Source: Phaeosaccion multiseriatum
Lineage: Eukaryota > Ochrophyta, other classes
Direction: 5' to 3'
Assembly: GCA_965112735.1 (NCBI GenBank)
Contig: OZ218965.1
Coordinates: 992,001 to 1,056,000, forward strand
DNA length: 64,000 nucleotides
Below are positions 1 through 16,078 of this stretch, piece after piece. Each line of letters starts with the position of its first letter. The first letter of the stretch is position 1. The notes below the pieces were generated by a model. It had not been told where the DNA came from. It did not search any database and saw only the letters and a list, made by a program, of their open reading frames with translations. The position numbers and the translations under genes were made by a program.

Positions 1-464
1 AGAGAGGGCGGGTTGAGTGCGGTGTGAGCAGGGCGACGCAGAGGGCGACTTGGCTCCATCCTATGACAATCAGAGTGTTGAGCAGCAGCCCATCTCGACC
101 ACACGGCTCTGTGGCAGTGCCAGCACCACGGCTTTCTTCTTCCTTCCTTCCGTACTTGCTTGCTCCCCTCCTTCCTTCTTTCCCTTCCTTCCGTCCTTTC
201 TCCTGTCCTTCCTTCTTTCCTCTATCCTTCTCTTCCCCAGCCCGAACTGAGCAAGGCACCTCAACCTCAAGTTACAGGGCCAGCCAGCCCCTCTGCACTC
301 CCCTTCTCCAGGCCAGCAACATTACCCTCACTCACTCCCTCACTCCGGGGAGTCGTCTCTGGGGCAGTCAGTTTGCAGCTTCTAGTAGCAACAGATGGTC
401 CTAACAGGGTGCCTGTGCCTGTTCTATTCTTCCCTCGCCCCACTACACACTCCACTACACTCAC

Positions 465-1068
465 CAGATATATGTCCCGGCCATTCTCAGCCTTGATAAC
501 GTGCCTGAGTCTAATGAGGTTGTCGTGGCCGCTAAGGGCCTGCAAGTACATCACTTCACGGAAGGTGCGCTGAGCGTCGGTAGCGTTTCGGAAGGCGTCG
601 AAGCACTTCTTCAGAGCCACCACGCCTCGAGACCGCTTCTCGATGCCCTTCCATACTATACCGTAGGCCTGCGGAAGAGCAAGAGACGTAGGCAGAGGAA
701 ATGGTAGCGGGGATGTGTAGATGCGCGGGAGAATGGTTCAGGAGAGAAGGTGGAGACCACGAAAGAAGGAGTGGCCAGGCAGAGGGAGGAAAGAGGAGAG
801 GAAAAGGAAGCGCAAGGCCTTGGGTCCACCAAACCTCCTTCCCCCTCTGAAGCGAATCTTCCCTGTCTCTCCACGAAGGCCTCTCCCACTCCTCTCGTCC
901 ACATCTGTGTGTACTCTTCTCCTATGCTCCTCCTCCTGCTGGCGAACCAGGCCCTTCTTCTCCCACCCCCTATTGTGAAGCTTGTCGCCTCAGGTCACTC
1001 ACCCCTTTGCCCAGCTTTTGACAGATCTCGAAGCGCCGTAGCACGTGCCTGTCAATCTCCTCACTCAT
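465..1068 (-). CDS. MAP kinase, ERK7/8 (MAPK15)-like, 5' exons only
   Basis: This is the N-terminal part of a serine/threonine kinase. Exon 1 (1068-1003) encodes [13 protein letters not shown] through LGKG. Exon 2 (668-465) continues with AYGIVWKG, so the join restores the glycine-rich loop [11 protein letters not shown]. The VALKK motif holds the ATP-binding lysine (about residue 42). [16 protein letters not shown] is the alphaC segment, and this wording is typical of the MAPK15/ERK7-8 branch. Both donors are GTGAGT and the junctions are phase 0. Exon 2 ends after DIYL, just before the hinge. I found no convincing next exon in 1-460, so the catalytic loop and activation loop should lie beyond the window start. 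The ORFs in 1-460 are low-complexity. The gene diverges from the SRPBCC gene at 1724. Confidence 0.85.
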
Positions 1069-1723
1069 GACGCTATCTCTATTAGGGCTGGCTGCTGCTC
1101 CAGCAGGTGTTTATCGACACGACACACTTCGGCCCCACGGGCGTCTTTTTCCTCACTCCTCCTTCATCCCGATGAAACGTTAGCTGCAGCACTCCCCCCT
1201 CGCCCTCTCTTGGCGGCGGCGAGGGACTAGCACACAGGGAAAGAGATTGAGGGATCTATAGACCTATTGCAGTGTTGCGCACGCGTGATAGCATAGATAG
1301 ACGAGTTGTTTGGAGAGAGCAACTTCGTAACGTACCGTTAGACAGACGTCTGGAAACCCTCACCTCCATTTCCATGACTCACTCGAGTCCTGAAGCAGAG
1401 GTTTTAGTTGAAGCTCGGAAGGAGACAGAAAAGCAAGCAAAAAAACAGAAAGGGCGACAACAACATCTCTGTGTGGGAGTGACAGTGGGGAAGTGAGTGG
1501 GGGAAGTGTCGAGAAGCTAAGTCGGAGACCTGGAGACGGTTTTCTGCTTTCTTTCTTCCAGTAACAGGAGTGTGGCTTTGACGGCACACGAGTGCAACCT
1601 GCCCCTTCAACAACGACTGTGTGGAGTGACAGGGGGGAGTGACGGGGGTCAGGCGCACTTAGCTCCCAGACCTTTCTTGTTCGAGCGGCAGGAGCTGTAG
1701 GGCGCGATTCAGGCTCAGCGGGG
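1069..1723. other. Intergenic spacer between divergent MAPK and SRPBCC genes
   Basis: This 655 bp spacer separates two divergently transcribed genes and should hold both promoters. I see no coding exon, RNA gene or clear TATA box. Short ORFs here lack splice support. Confidence 0.5.
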
Positions 1724-4074
1724 ATGGAGGGGCGCCAGCGCAAGGGTCGGGGCCAGAAACGGGGCGGCTTGGGGGCCAATTGGGTAGCTGTGGCGTCCAC
1801 TCCGCACCTAATAGCCAGTACAGTGGCCTTCTTGCTGGCCTTTCCCTATAATAGCGGCAGAGAAGGCAGCGCTGGGCGACAGAATGGCGTTGCGGCCTTC
1901 TCCCTGCCTGGCACGCCCTTGCCCAGCAGGGGCAGCATCGCTTCCCCAGGAGGAGAAGGAGGAGGCGGGTGCCGTCGCTGCCCTCCCCTGAATCTGGCCG
2001 TCGTGGGCGGGGGAGGCAGCAGCCGCAGCACTTCACGTGGCATGTCTGCGAATGACAAGGTCGGAGGCGGGCGGCGGCGAGCGAGGGGCGCATGGGGAGG
2101 AGCCCGTGGGAGATCAGGGGCAGGGCAGCTCAACATGCTGTGGTCTGGGGGGCGCCGGACAGCCGGGGACGAAGTGACGGTCAACATTGAGCGACCTTCC
2201 ATGAACTCCCGCCGTATCTCGGGCAGCATTGTGATTGACCGCCCCATCGAGGACGTGTGGCTGACGCTCACAGACTACGATAAGCTGGCCGACTATGTGC
2301 CCAACCTGGTGCAGAGTAAGCAGTTGGAGCACCCGGGGGGAGGCATTCGACTGTTCCAAGAGGGCGCACAGAACATCGTCGGCTTTGACTTCCGAGCGAG
2401 TCTGACCATGGACATGGAGGAGCAGTACGGTGAGTTGTGAGTTGAGTGGGTGGGAGGGACAAGGAAGGAGGGGTGGGGAGAAGGGGTGTGAGCATAGAGG
2501 AGGTGAGAGGATGTAGGGGAAGTACAGGGGGAAGGAGTGTCGTGAGTGGTACATGTGTGAGAGAGAGCGGAGGGGGGAGGGAAGGAGGGAAGAAGTAGTG
2601 CGTCGTGTGTTTGAGAGAGAGAGAAGAAGTGAGGTGTGTGGCTTGTGTGTGTAATTGTGAGAGAGAGAGAGGGCGAACGAGTGGAGCTTCCGTGTGCAGA
2701 CAGCGAAGTGTGTTCGCTACTCTCTTGGTCTGTCTTCTCGCTTATACTCGCTTGCTTCGAAGTTTCGCCTCGACTCGAGCCTAACGCGCATACACCCAAC
2801 GTACTGCCCTGTCTCTCTCCCATCCACTTCCATCCTCCCTGCACAGGGGATGCCGGAAACCTTCTCGCCATGCGCAAGATTGGCTTCTCGCTTGTGGACA
2901 GGTCAGTGAGGGAGGGAAGGAGGAAGGGAGGGAAGAGGAGGGAGGGAGGGATTGATGGAGTGTATGGGGGTGTGAGGGAATGAGTGAGTTGAGTTCAGTG
3001 AGTGAGTGAGTGAGTGAGTGAGTGACAAACCAAGTGAGCGCGTGCATCTCCCGTGATTGATTGATTGATTGATCGTTAGGCACGGACGCGTGTGGCTCAC
3101 TCTCACCTCTTTCTCCGCATGCATGTACCTGCCCTATTCCTGACCGTTCTTTCTCTCTCTCTTCACCTCCCTCTCTCTTGCTCCCTCTCTCCATCTCCCT
3201 CCCTCTCTCCCTCCCCCTCTGTCCCTCCCTCTCCACCCACAGCGTCATGTTCAAAGCCTTCGACGGCGAGTGGCGCATGCAATCAAACTCCCGCAAGGTG
3301 AACAAAGACGCGAAGCCAGGGGAGCCCAAATACATCTACACCACCAAACTCTTTTACATGCTCCTTATCAAGCCCAAGGGGCCGGTCCCTGTCATTGTTC
3401 TGGAGGCCCAAGTCTCGAACGAGGTACCCAACAATCTCAAGGGGCTCAAAGCGGCGGCTGAGAACAAAGCGGCGGAGGACCCCGGTTACTTCGAGCGAAG
3501 AAAGAGGCAAATGGCCATGCGTACGCTGACGAGTGGGCTGGTGGTGAACAATGAGAAGAAGACGGCGCTACAGATGCGCGAAGAGGGCATTTGGGACTGC
3601 CAGCTCCCCGAGGATGGGGACGACCCGCTGTTGGAGGGCGGGGGTCGGGGGGGTGGTGAGATCGGAGGAGGTATCTCTCAGCAGCTTGGCAGTATCACGG
3701 AGCTGCGAGATGCCGGTGAGAAGCAGCAGCAGCAGCAGCAAGGAGGAGGAGGCGCAGCGGCAACAGCAGGAGTAGGAGGAGGAGGAGGAGGAGGAGGAGG
3801 AGCCGTTGGTGATGCGGCAGCAGCAGGAGCTAAGGGGGGTGCGGAAGTGGGGGGAAGGAAGGGCGTATGGCAGGCGTGGAGCAGTAGAGTCGGGCGCAAG
3901 CAAAAGCTCGGGGAGAAGGTCGCGGAGAAGGTGGCACAGGGCCCTTCGTCTTCTCTCTTGAAGCCCAAGGGCCCACTTGCAGCGGGAATGCGGCGAAGAG
4001 CGGATTGGGAGTCAGATGAAACGCTCGAGGCGTATATTGAGGAGATTAAGAGCAGGGAGAACAACCGCCGTTAG
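1724..4074 (+). CDS. Plastid-targeted SRPBCC (START/polyketide-cyclase-like) protein
   Basis: Three exons (1724-2429, 2847-2901, 3243-4074) give 530 aa. The N-terminus has a hydrophobic stretch (LIASTVAFLLAF) and then NGVAA-FSLPG, resembling the bipartite signal with a critical Phe used for secondary plastids of ochrophytes. A Gly/Ser/Arg-rich transit-like region follows. The domain starts near residue 155 (ISGSIVIDRPIEDVWLTLTD, DKLADYVPNL) and is a typical SRPBCC/Coq10-START lipid-binding fold. It runs across both introns (KIGFSLVDSVMFKAFDGEW). The C-terminal third is low complexity (Gln, Gly and Ala runs) and ends in a charged helix. The ligand is unknown. Chloroplast SRPBCC proteins of this type are mostly uncharacterised. 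Confidence 0.8.
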
Positions 4075-5261
4075 GAGGGAGCAATAAGGAGGAGGATTCT
4101 TTAGGAGGGAGGAGGAAGAGGAAGAGGAAGAGTAGAGGTGCTGTGCGAGCGAGGGAGCTCTCGCAGCGTATACAGGTGAGGCGGGCTGGTGGAGGACAGG
4201 AGGAAGCAGCGCAGTGGGTTTCTCGAGGAAATGAGGGGCGAAACGAGGGGCAGCCCGGGGCGGGGAGAGGAGGGGAGGGGCGGGGAGAGAGGGGGAGAAG
4301 AAGAAGGAAGGCAATGAAACAATCAGAGATGAGGGGCGTGTATGGGCCGTACGTATGCGTACGTATGTCGGTACCGTTGCTATAGTACCATACACAGAGT
4401 GTTGGTACCATCCGTTACCATAGCGATACAAAGCGATACTTATTTAGCAGGAGCGTCTCGTACACAAGTAAGCCGAAGGGACATGACACTACGTACGCTT
4501 ACGTAAGGAGGCGACTTTTGAGCGAAAGTTTTGGTCAGTACAGAAGCGGCCACAGCAGGAGGGGGCGGGGGGGAGAGAGGGGAGAGAGGAGAGGAGAGGA
4601 GGGGGGGATGTAGGGTGACATGCTTCTGCTTGGTCTTAGTGTGATGAAGGTAAATTATAGGGGGGTTGGGGCGGGGGGGGGGGGGGGGGGGGGGGTCAGT
4701 CCGAGGGGAGGATACATAGACGTGTACGATGCTCTAACGTAATCGTACGAAAAAGAGAAAAAAGAGGTGTCACTGTAAAGGTATACTAGGACGGTGTCCA
4801 GCAACACAAAACAGGGCATGGAACGTTTGACTTCAGACCGACGAAGAGAAGGTGTGTTCTGATGCCGATCGAAGACGTGAGCACTGCTCTCTGCTGATTA
4901 TTACAAGGCGCCTTTGAATAAAAGAGAGAAGGGTGTTCCAAGCGTTCTTTCTCGAGTTCGTGAGGGATGTTTGTCAAGGCCATCACGTCCAGTCCAGGCC
5001 AGTCCCAGTCCAACCCTGTGTGGTGGTGGTATGGTCTATCCCCCCCTCCCCCTCCTCTCCTCTGCTCTGACATCTTCCTACTACTGGCCCCTCGCTGTCG
5101 ACGAGGGAGGGAGGGGAGGTCTCAATCGATGGCCAGACACAGACAGTGGAGGAAAGGAGGGGCATACCGGGGCGTACCGTCTACACCACGTGTGCCCCAT
5201 ACACTCACACTCCCCACTCCCCATGTACAGGATGGTTTCTGTAAGTCAATGAAAGTGTCCC
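4075..5261. other. Convergent 3' intergenic region with poly-G tract
   Basis: This lies between the 3' ends of the SRPBCC gene (plus) and thioredoxin reductase (minus). It holds purine-rich low-complexity DNA, a G-run of more than 20 at about 4673-4694, and a short palindromic ACGTATGCGTACGTATG stretch near 4349. I see no coding exon. Confidence 0.5.
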
Positions 5262-10409
<5,148 letters not shown>

Positions 10410-10849
10410 GGTGGAAAAGAGGTGGGGGCTGAGTCTCAGCCTCTTGGTGCCTCGTGCGAGTACTCGTGATGCTGCCGGGAGGAGAGGAAAGCAGCGGAGC
10501 ATCCAAGGAACAGGCTGGAACTCGAAATTTGAAGGGAAGGCACCTCTGCCTGCCTGCCTGTATACCTCTAAATTAGTAAAGGATACTTGTACGTCCCACA
10601 CAGAGAGAGAGAATGCAATAATGCGTTGAAGCTTCGTATGCTGCGTATACTGGAGCAGCAGAAGGGAGAAGAGGAAAGGTGTTGTCCTCACGCTGATGCT
10701 ACAACCGCGACTGAGATGAGAAGACCAGCTGTGGAGGGGGCTCGAAGGTTTGAGGAACATGGATCAGCAGAAGGACTTAGAGCAGCATGGGATAGCATGG
10801 CGGATGGCGAAGCTGTAAAGGGTCATTTCACGTGACGGCAGTTACGCTT

Positions 10850-11500
10850 GGCCTCAGGGCCGAAGATGATAGCCTCAGGACCGAAGATGATGGGGACGAA
10901 GGCATGGAATCTGCAGACGAGGCTTCGTTGCGAAGGTGCTGGAGCTGGTTCCAGTATCCGTCACGCGTGGGCGTTTTTGCGACCACGTCAATCAACACAT
11001 AGTCCTTCCCTGTGGTGAGGAGGAGGTGGAGATGGGGTATGAGTTTAACCTACCTCTCGAGCTCCCTGCCTCGCTGAAGAAGATTAAATTTGGTGAGATG
11101 TTCAATCAGCAAGTTGTCCTTCCTTGAGGGGGTGGAGGAGGCGGTGATGGGCGATGATTTTGACCTCCCTCTGAACCTTCCTTCTTCGCTGAGGGAAATT
11201 GTATTCGGCCATTTCTTCAATCAGCATGTGATCCTTCCTTGTGGGGTGCGTAGGAGGTGGAGATGGGCGTAGCTTCGACCTCCCTCTGGACCTGCCTGCC
11301 CCACTAAAGAAGATCAAGTTTGCTTTCACTTCTATTAGCACGTGGTCCTTCCCTGTGGTGTGGAGGAGGTGGTGATGGGGCGTAGCTTTGACCTCCCTCT
11401 AGATGTGCCTGCCTCGCTGAAGAAGATCGACTTTGGGGTGCGCTTCAATCGGCACCTGGTCCTTCCTTGTGGAGTGGAAGAGGTGTGTTGTAGGTCGATG
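10850..11500 (+). pseudogene. Decayed FNIP-like repeat protein gene
   Basis: A tandem array with a period of about 113-115 bp, with starts at about 11044, 11159, 11274 and 11387. Each unit encodes two beta-strand modules: F(N/D)LPL.LP.SLK.I.FG followed by FNQ.V.LP.GVEEV.MG. The pattern resembles FNIP repeats (SL..L.FG..FNQ..LP) seen in protist F-box-type and giant-virus proteins. The period is not a multiple of three and the frame changes at about 11125 (LP then TGA) and again near 11250 and 11330, so the array cannot be read through. I see no start exon or intact domain upstream. A short direct repeat at about 10851-10894 precedes it. Call: relic of a larger repeat gene. Confidence 0.6.
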
Positions 11501-12776
11501 CCATTTTGTGATATGCGAATTACTGACGCACGTCGCTCAGGAGCCTGGGTTCCTCTCTCAGAGCCTGGTTGTGTAAGGACAAGGCACCCTACCTCCTTCT
11601 TGCCCTTGCCTGCCCCTCTGCTGCGCCCCTTTGCATTGCCGCTGCCTGCCCGCCTCACCTCGGTGGCTCTGCCCGGGGGGGCTATTGCCAGTTGCTGTTC
11701 CTCCGAGGAGGCGGAGGGGGGGCTGGAGTCCCCGCTGGTGGCCTTGCTGCTACCTTTGTACGCCGTAACGCAGCTCTTGTAGCACCTGCAGTAGGTCAGC
11801 TTGCCACTCTCGTCGATCGCATTGGATTTCCAGTCGCACATGCCGACCAAAGTGACGTGCGTGCTGGTACCTGAGACACCTTTGCTCAGAGGCTTACGGT
11901 GGGGTACGTTTGCTCGCTGCCTGCGCATTTGTTCAAGGGGCTTGCGGTGAGTCGCTACTCATAGGAAGACGCGACAGCACGAGTTGGTGATACAGCAGCA
12001 GTTAGCAGTTAGCTGAAGTCCTCCGGGGCCGACGAGTAGCACGGTAGATATTGCAATCTGCCCCTGCCTCTCAACTGCGGCGTCTGGATGCAGCAACGGG
12101 TGGTGATACAGCAGCAGCGAGGCGGGGGTCGAGGCGGGGCTTGGGTGCTCGTAGACCATCAGCTGGGGGGGTTCGGAGATAAGTAAGAGCGGCCGGCAGC
12201 AGCTCGTCACCGGAACGGAAGGGGGGAAAATGAGCATGTTGCTACAAGCCATCCCCCCCCGTTGTAAGCATATTTGATCGCATTTGACCACACTTTCACT
12301 GTGCTGATGTGGACATGGCACAAAGTTCCAAATGACAACTCTTGTGTGATGGAAGGAAATCGAATTCGTGTGCCCATTGGCGTTCAGCTCATTGCAAGTG
12401 TCTGCCAAAGAGAACAAAAAAGGAACGTAGTTTTTTTTTGTTTTTAATTAACATTAATTATGTGCTCAACGATATGTGCTCTCCGATATATATCGTACAT
12501 CACATGACGGGTCGTTCTCTAAAACCCCTATCCCCTTGCTCTTTATACATCGCTACTCTAATAATTGCTGTGTTTCTCCCTCGCAGCCGGAACTCTCGCA
12601 AAAGCTGTACATCCATTTGCTTCCTTCCCTCCGTTCCCTTCGCGCCATACCCCACTGAGTCGGTCTCACAGGTTGGCGGCGGCGAGCCAGCTGATTGCCT
12701 CATAACTCACACACTCCTAATCATCCCACACCCAAAGTTTCTCGCTTTTTTCTCTCGCCCTCTCTAGTGAGAGAAC
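11500..12776. other. Intergenic region downstream of the repeat relic
   Basis: A minus-strand ORF (11928-11335) contains VGMCDWKSNAIDESGKLTY and a Cys cluster, but its 3' half is only the reverse of the FNIP-like array. I do not recognise it and do not call it. The short motif TTGGTGATACAGCAGCAG occurs at about 11983-12001 and again at 12101-12118. The rest is unremarkable, becoming A+T-rich near 12420-12560. Confidence 0.4.
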
Positions 12777-14419
12777 CTAAGCCACGAGGGAAGGGGTCGA
12801 AGCGCTGAGTACGGCCGCCTCCGCCGCCTTCTTGCTGCCCATGCTGGTGATACCCTTAGCTGCGAACTCTCCTCTGAACCACTCCACAGTCTTACGAATG
12901 CCCTCAGGGAAGGGCGTGGTGGGATTGTAGCCCAGCATCTCCCTCGCCTTGCTAATGTCGGCACAAGTACGCTGCACATCTCCGGGCTGCTCAGGCATGA
13001 CCCGAATATCGGCCTTGTTCCCAACATGCGTCTCCACCAGGCCGATGAAACGCGACAGACTCGTGGGGGTGCCTCGGCCTAGATTGTAAATCTGATAGCC
13101 GGCGGGCCGGTCCAGGGAGCGAATCACTCCATCCACAATGTCCTCAATGTACGTGTAGTCGCGACTCGTGGTGCCATCTCCGTACTGCTGAATCTCCTCC
13201 CCACGGAATACGCGATCGATAAACTTGTACGGGGCCATGTCGGGCCTTCCCCGGGGGCCGTACACGGTGAAGAAGCGCAGGCCGGCGATGGGCAAGTGGT
13301 AGAGGTGGTGATACGTGTGGGCAATGAGCTCACAGGACTTCTTGGTGGCCGCGTAGGGGGACACCGGGAAGTCCACAATGTCCGTCTCAGAGAAGGTCTC
13401 CTTCATGGAGCCGCCGTACACGCTGCTGCTAGAGGCAAAGGCGAAGGACTTGCAGCCGTGAATGCGAGAGAGCTCAAGCAGGCGAGTGGTTGCCTCGACG
13501 TTGGAGTGGACATAGATGAAGGGGTCCTGGATGGAGGGGCGCACTCCGGCTCGGGCCGCGAGGTGCACCACCCATTGAGGCTTCTCCGTCTCATAGATGT
13601 TCTGTTGGGGGGCAGCGGGGGAAGGCGGGATTGAAAGGAATCAAGCGGAAAGGAGCGGAACAGAGTCAGTTCTCAGATTTGGGGAGTCGACGCAGAGGGG
13701 ATAAAAGGGTGGAAGATGGGTGGATGCGGGAGCAGAGAGCACAGGGCAGGGCGGGACATTTGGTATAACGTTCCGCCCCGCAGCCTCGTGCAATGTCCCG
13801 CCCCGCAGCCTCGCCTCCGCAAATGAACTCTCACGTAAACAGTGACGTACTAACTCACCGTGATGAAGGGAACGTCGCACATATCTCCCTCGTAGATCCT
13901 GCATCGGTCCTGGCCGTAGGAATCCGTGAGCTTCTTGAGATTGGCCCTCTTGATGCTAACGTCATAATAGTCGTTCACCTCATCCACAATCACCACATCG
14001 TCGCCCCGCTCCAGCAGAGACAGAGCCACGGAGCTGCCGATAAAGCCCGCTCCGCCCGTGACGAGCACCTTCTTGTACCCCACGTGAGGCTCCACATAAC
14101 GGGCGTGGCGGCCCTCCGCAGCGTGATGGAGCTCCACGTCTTCGTCGTCGTCGCTCTGGTCCTGGAGGTCATCGCTGCTATTGGGGTCCTCCTCCGCCGA
14201 GTTGAGCGACTCCAAGTCGCCGGAGGTGTCTCCATAGACGGAGTTGGCGTCGCGGCAGTCCATGTCGTCATCGGAGGACTCCACCGTGAAAGAGCTGGCC
14301 ATGCTCGTGGTACTGACGCTGATGGGCAGCGTGGAAGCCATGGTCTCGTCCTGCTGCTGCTGCTCCTGCTGGGGCTGGCTCTCGGCCCCGCCCGTGTAGT
14401 TGGTGCTGCTCAGAGTCAT
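12777..14419 (-). CDS. UDP-glucuronate 4-epimerase-like SDR enzyme
   Basis: Two exons (14419-13859 and 13601-12777, phase 0) give 461 aa. It interconverts UDP-glucuronate and UDP-galacturonate, feeding acidic cell-wall or matrix polysaccharides. After an acidic Ser/Asp/Glu-rich N-terminal extension of about 115 aa, the Rossmann motif VLVTGGAGFIGSSVA appears. Then come NDYYDVSIKRANL, HLAARAGVRPS, the catalytic serine context ASSSSVYGG, the YxxxK motif (SPYAATKKSCE), LRFFTVYGPRGRPDMA and SRDYTYIEDIVDG. These are hallmarks of the GAE/UGA subfamily of extended SDRs. Plant GAEs carry an N-terminal membrane anchor. Here the extension is hydrophilic, so the enzyme may be soluble. Close epimerases (GDP- or UDP-sugar) cannot be fully excluded. 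Confidence 0.88.
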
Positions 14420-15626
14420 AACCTGTGCTGGGTGGTCTACTCTCTGGTTGGGTGTTCTCTCTAGAGAACGGTGTTTTCGAAATCCGCTGGGCTGTTTGGT
14501 CTCTCACTCAGCTAATCAGTCGGAGAGCCGGGTTTACTCTGATCTTGGTTCCGCCCTTGACTAGAGAGTGCGTGAACTTGATGTGCGTCGTCTTGCCTAA
14601 TTAAAGAGCCCACATGAAGTGTGGGTGAACGATGAGCGTGGTTTGTGCCTTGCCTCTCACTCTATTTCGCCCCGGTGGTTCACTTCTCCCTCCCTGCTCT
14701 TCCGCTCTCACTCGATGTGGTGTGCCTTGCTGCTTGCCAGTCTCCCCTTGCGGCTGATGTATGTATGTGAAGAGGTCTGCGTGTGCCTAACGGTCTACTT
14801 AGTGTGCTGTGGCCTCCCTCTTACGTGCGTTGGATGTGTGTGGGTAACAAATGAGTCATTCACCCCTCGGGAACGGCATTTTGGAGGAATACGGACCCGA
14901 CACGTGGTATCATGAAACGGGCCGACACATAAAAAGGCGTACAATGTATAGAGAGAGCACCGTGAGGTTGTGGCAAGTAGGATGCACAGGTCTCCGGACT
15001 CACTGTGTTGATAGCGTACTTTAGTTCGTTCAGTATACTTACAAAGAGAATGAGGAGGGAGGGATGTTTTTCAGAGAAGGTTCGCTGCTGGAAGGCCGCC
15101 TCGACGAGGGCCCCAGTGCATACCAGCGGAGCCGTGTGTGAGACGTTAGGTGTGGTGGGTGCGTTGTAGCAGCACCCTTCGGCCCCCATCCCCCCCAAAT
15201 TCGCTCCTGAGAAGGTGACTTTGGGGCCACAAGTGACGACTTGCATCCTCCCGATGTCCCGAGCCGGCCCTGCCCGACTCTCGACGCTACAGCATGGAAA
15301 GTAAACCCTTCCGGAGGACACAGCAGCAGACAGAGAGTGCGGAGCACAAATACAGGGGGGTATCCTCCGTCAAAAGCGGCCTGCTCCGTTACAATGTCAG
15401 GGTCCGCCTCTCTGCTCCGCGCGTCTCAGCCTCAGAAAATCATCCGCTTCGCTGTCGACGCGTCCCTTCTTCGCAGCGCCGTGGCCCACTGCTCTATCGC
15501 TGCTGTATCACCAACGGCTGCTGCTGCTCTCGCCCGCCTCCCTCCTCCTCCTCCTCCTCCTCCTCCTCCTTCGCTTCGTGACAGTGCCCGCCTTCCCCCA
15601 GCCCTGCCTCGCCGCCCCCTCCACGC
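14420..15626. other. Intergenic region, possible unrecognised exon at 15043-15265 (minus)
   Basis: A minus-strand reading frame starts at an ATG near 15244 (MQVVTCGPKVTFSGANLGG) and runs to a GTAAGT donor at about 15043 (EKHPSLLILF). This could be one exon of a small gene, but I found no partner exon and do not recognise the product. The segment at 15480-15570 is CTG/CTC-rich and contains the dispersed GTATCACCAAC motif at about 15505. No other gene is seen. Confidence 0.3.
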
Positions 15627-16039
15627 TCATGCCCAGGGTCTCTCCTGAGTAACGCCAACCTGGGCTGCGGTCACAGTGCCCACATCAGCGCTCTCTTCTT
15701 CTCCCTCCTCGTGTACCGATACTTCTTCTTGCCTCACTTGCTGACCAGGCCCTGGCTCAGCAGCCTCCGTCGCTCCCCCCTGCCCGGCCAGTGGAGCCTC
15801 AGCTTCTATCCCCTCTGAGAGCAGCGGTAGTGCTCGTGTATCATCACCAACTGCTGCTGCTACTGCTGGCGCTAGCGCTGCTTCCGGTGCTGTCACGCCC
15901 TCCACTGGTGCTGCCCCGTGCGGCGCTGGTGCTGCTGCTTCCTCGACCGTCGGCTCTACTGTTGTTCCAACTGCTTCTGCCTTGTCTTCTAACGATACCG
16001 CTGGTGCTCCTGCTGCTGCTGCGGTTGTTACTGCTGCTG

Positions 16040-16078
<39 letters not shown>

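Noticed and set aside
11335-11928. 197-aa minus ORF with a Cys cluster as a gene
   Set aside because: Half of it is the reverse of the FNIP-like relic; no splice partners, start context or family match. Left as unassigned.
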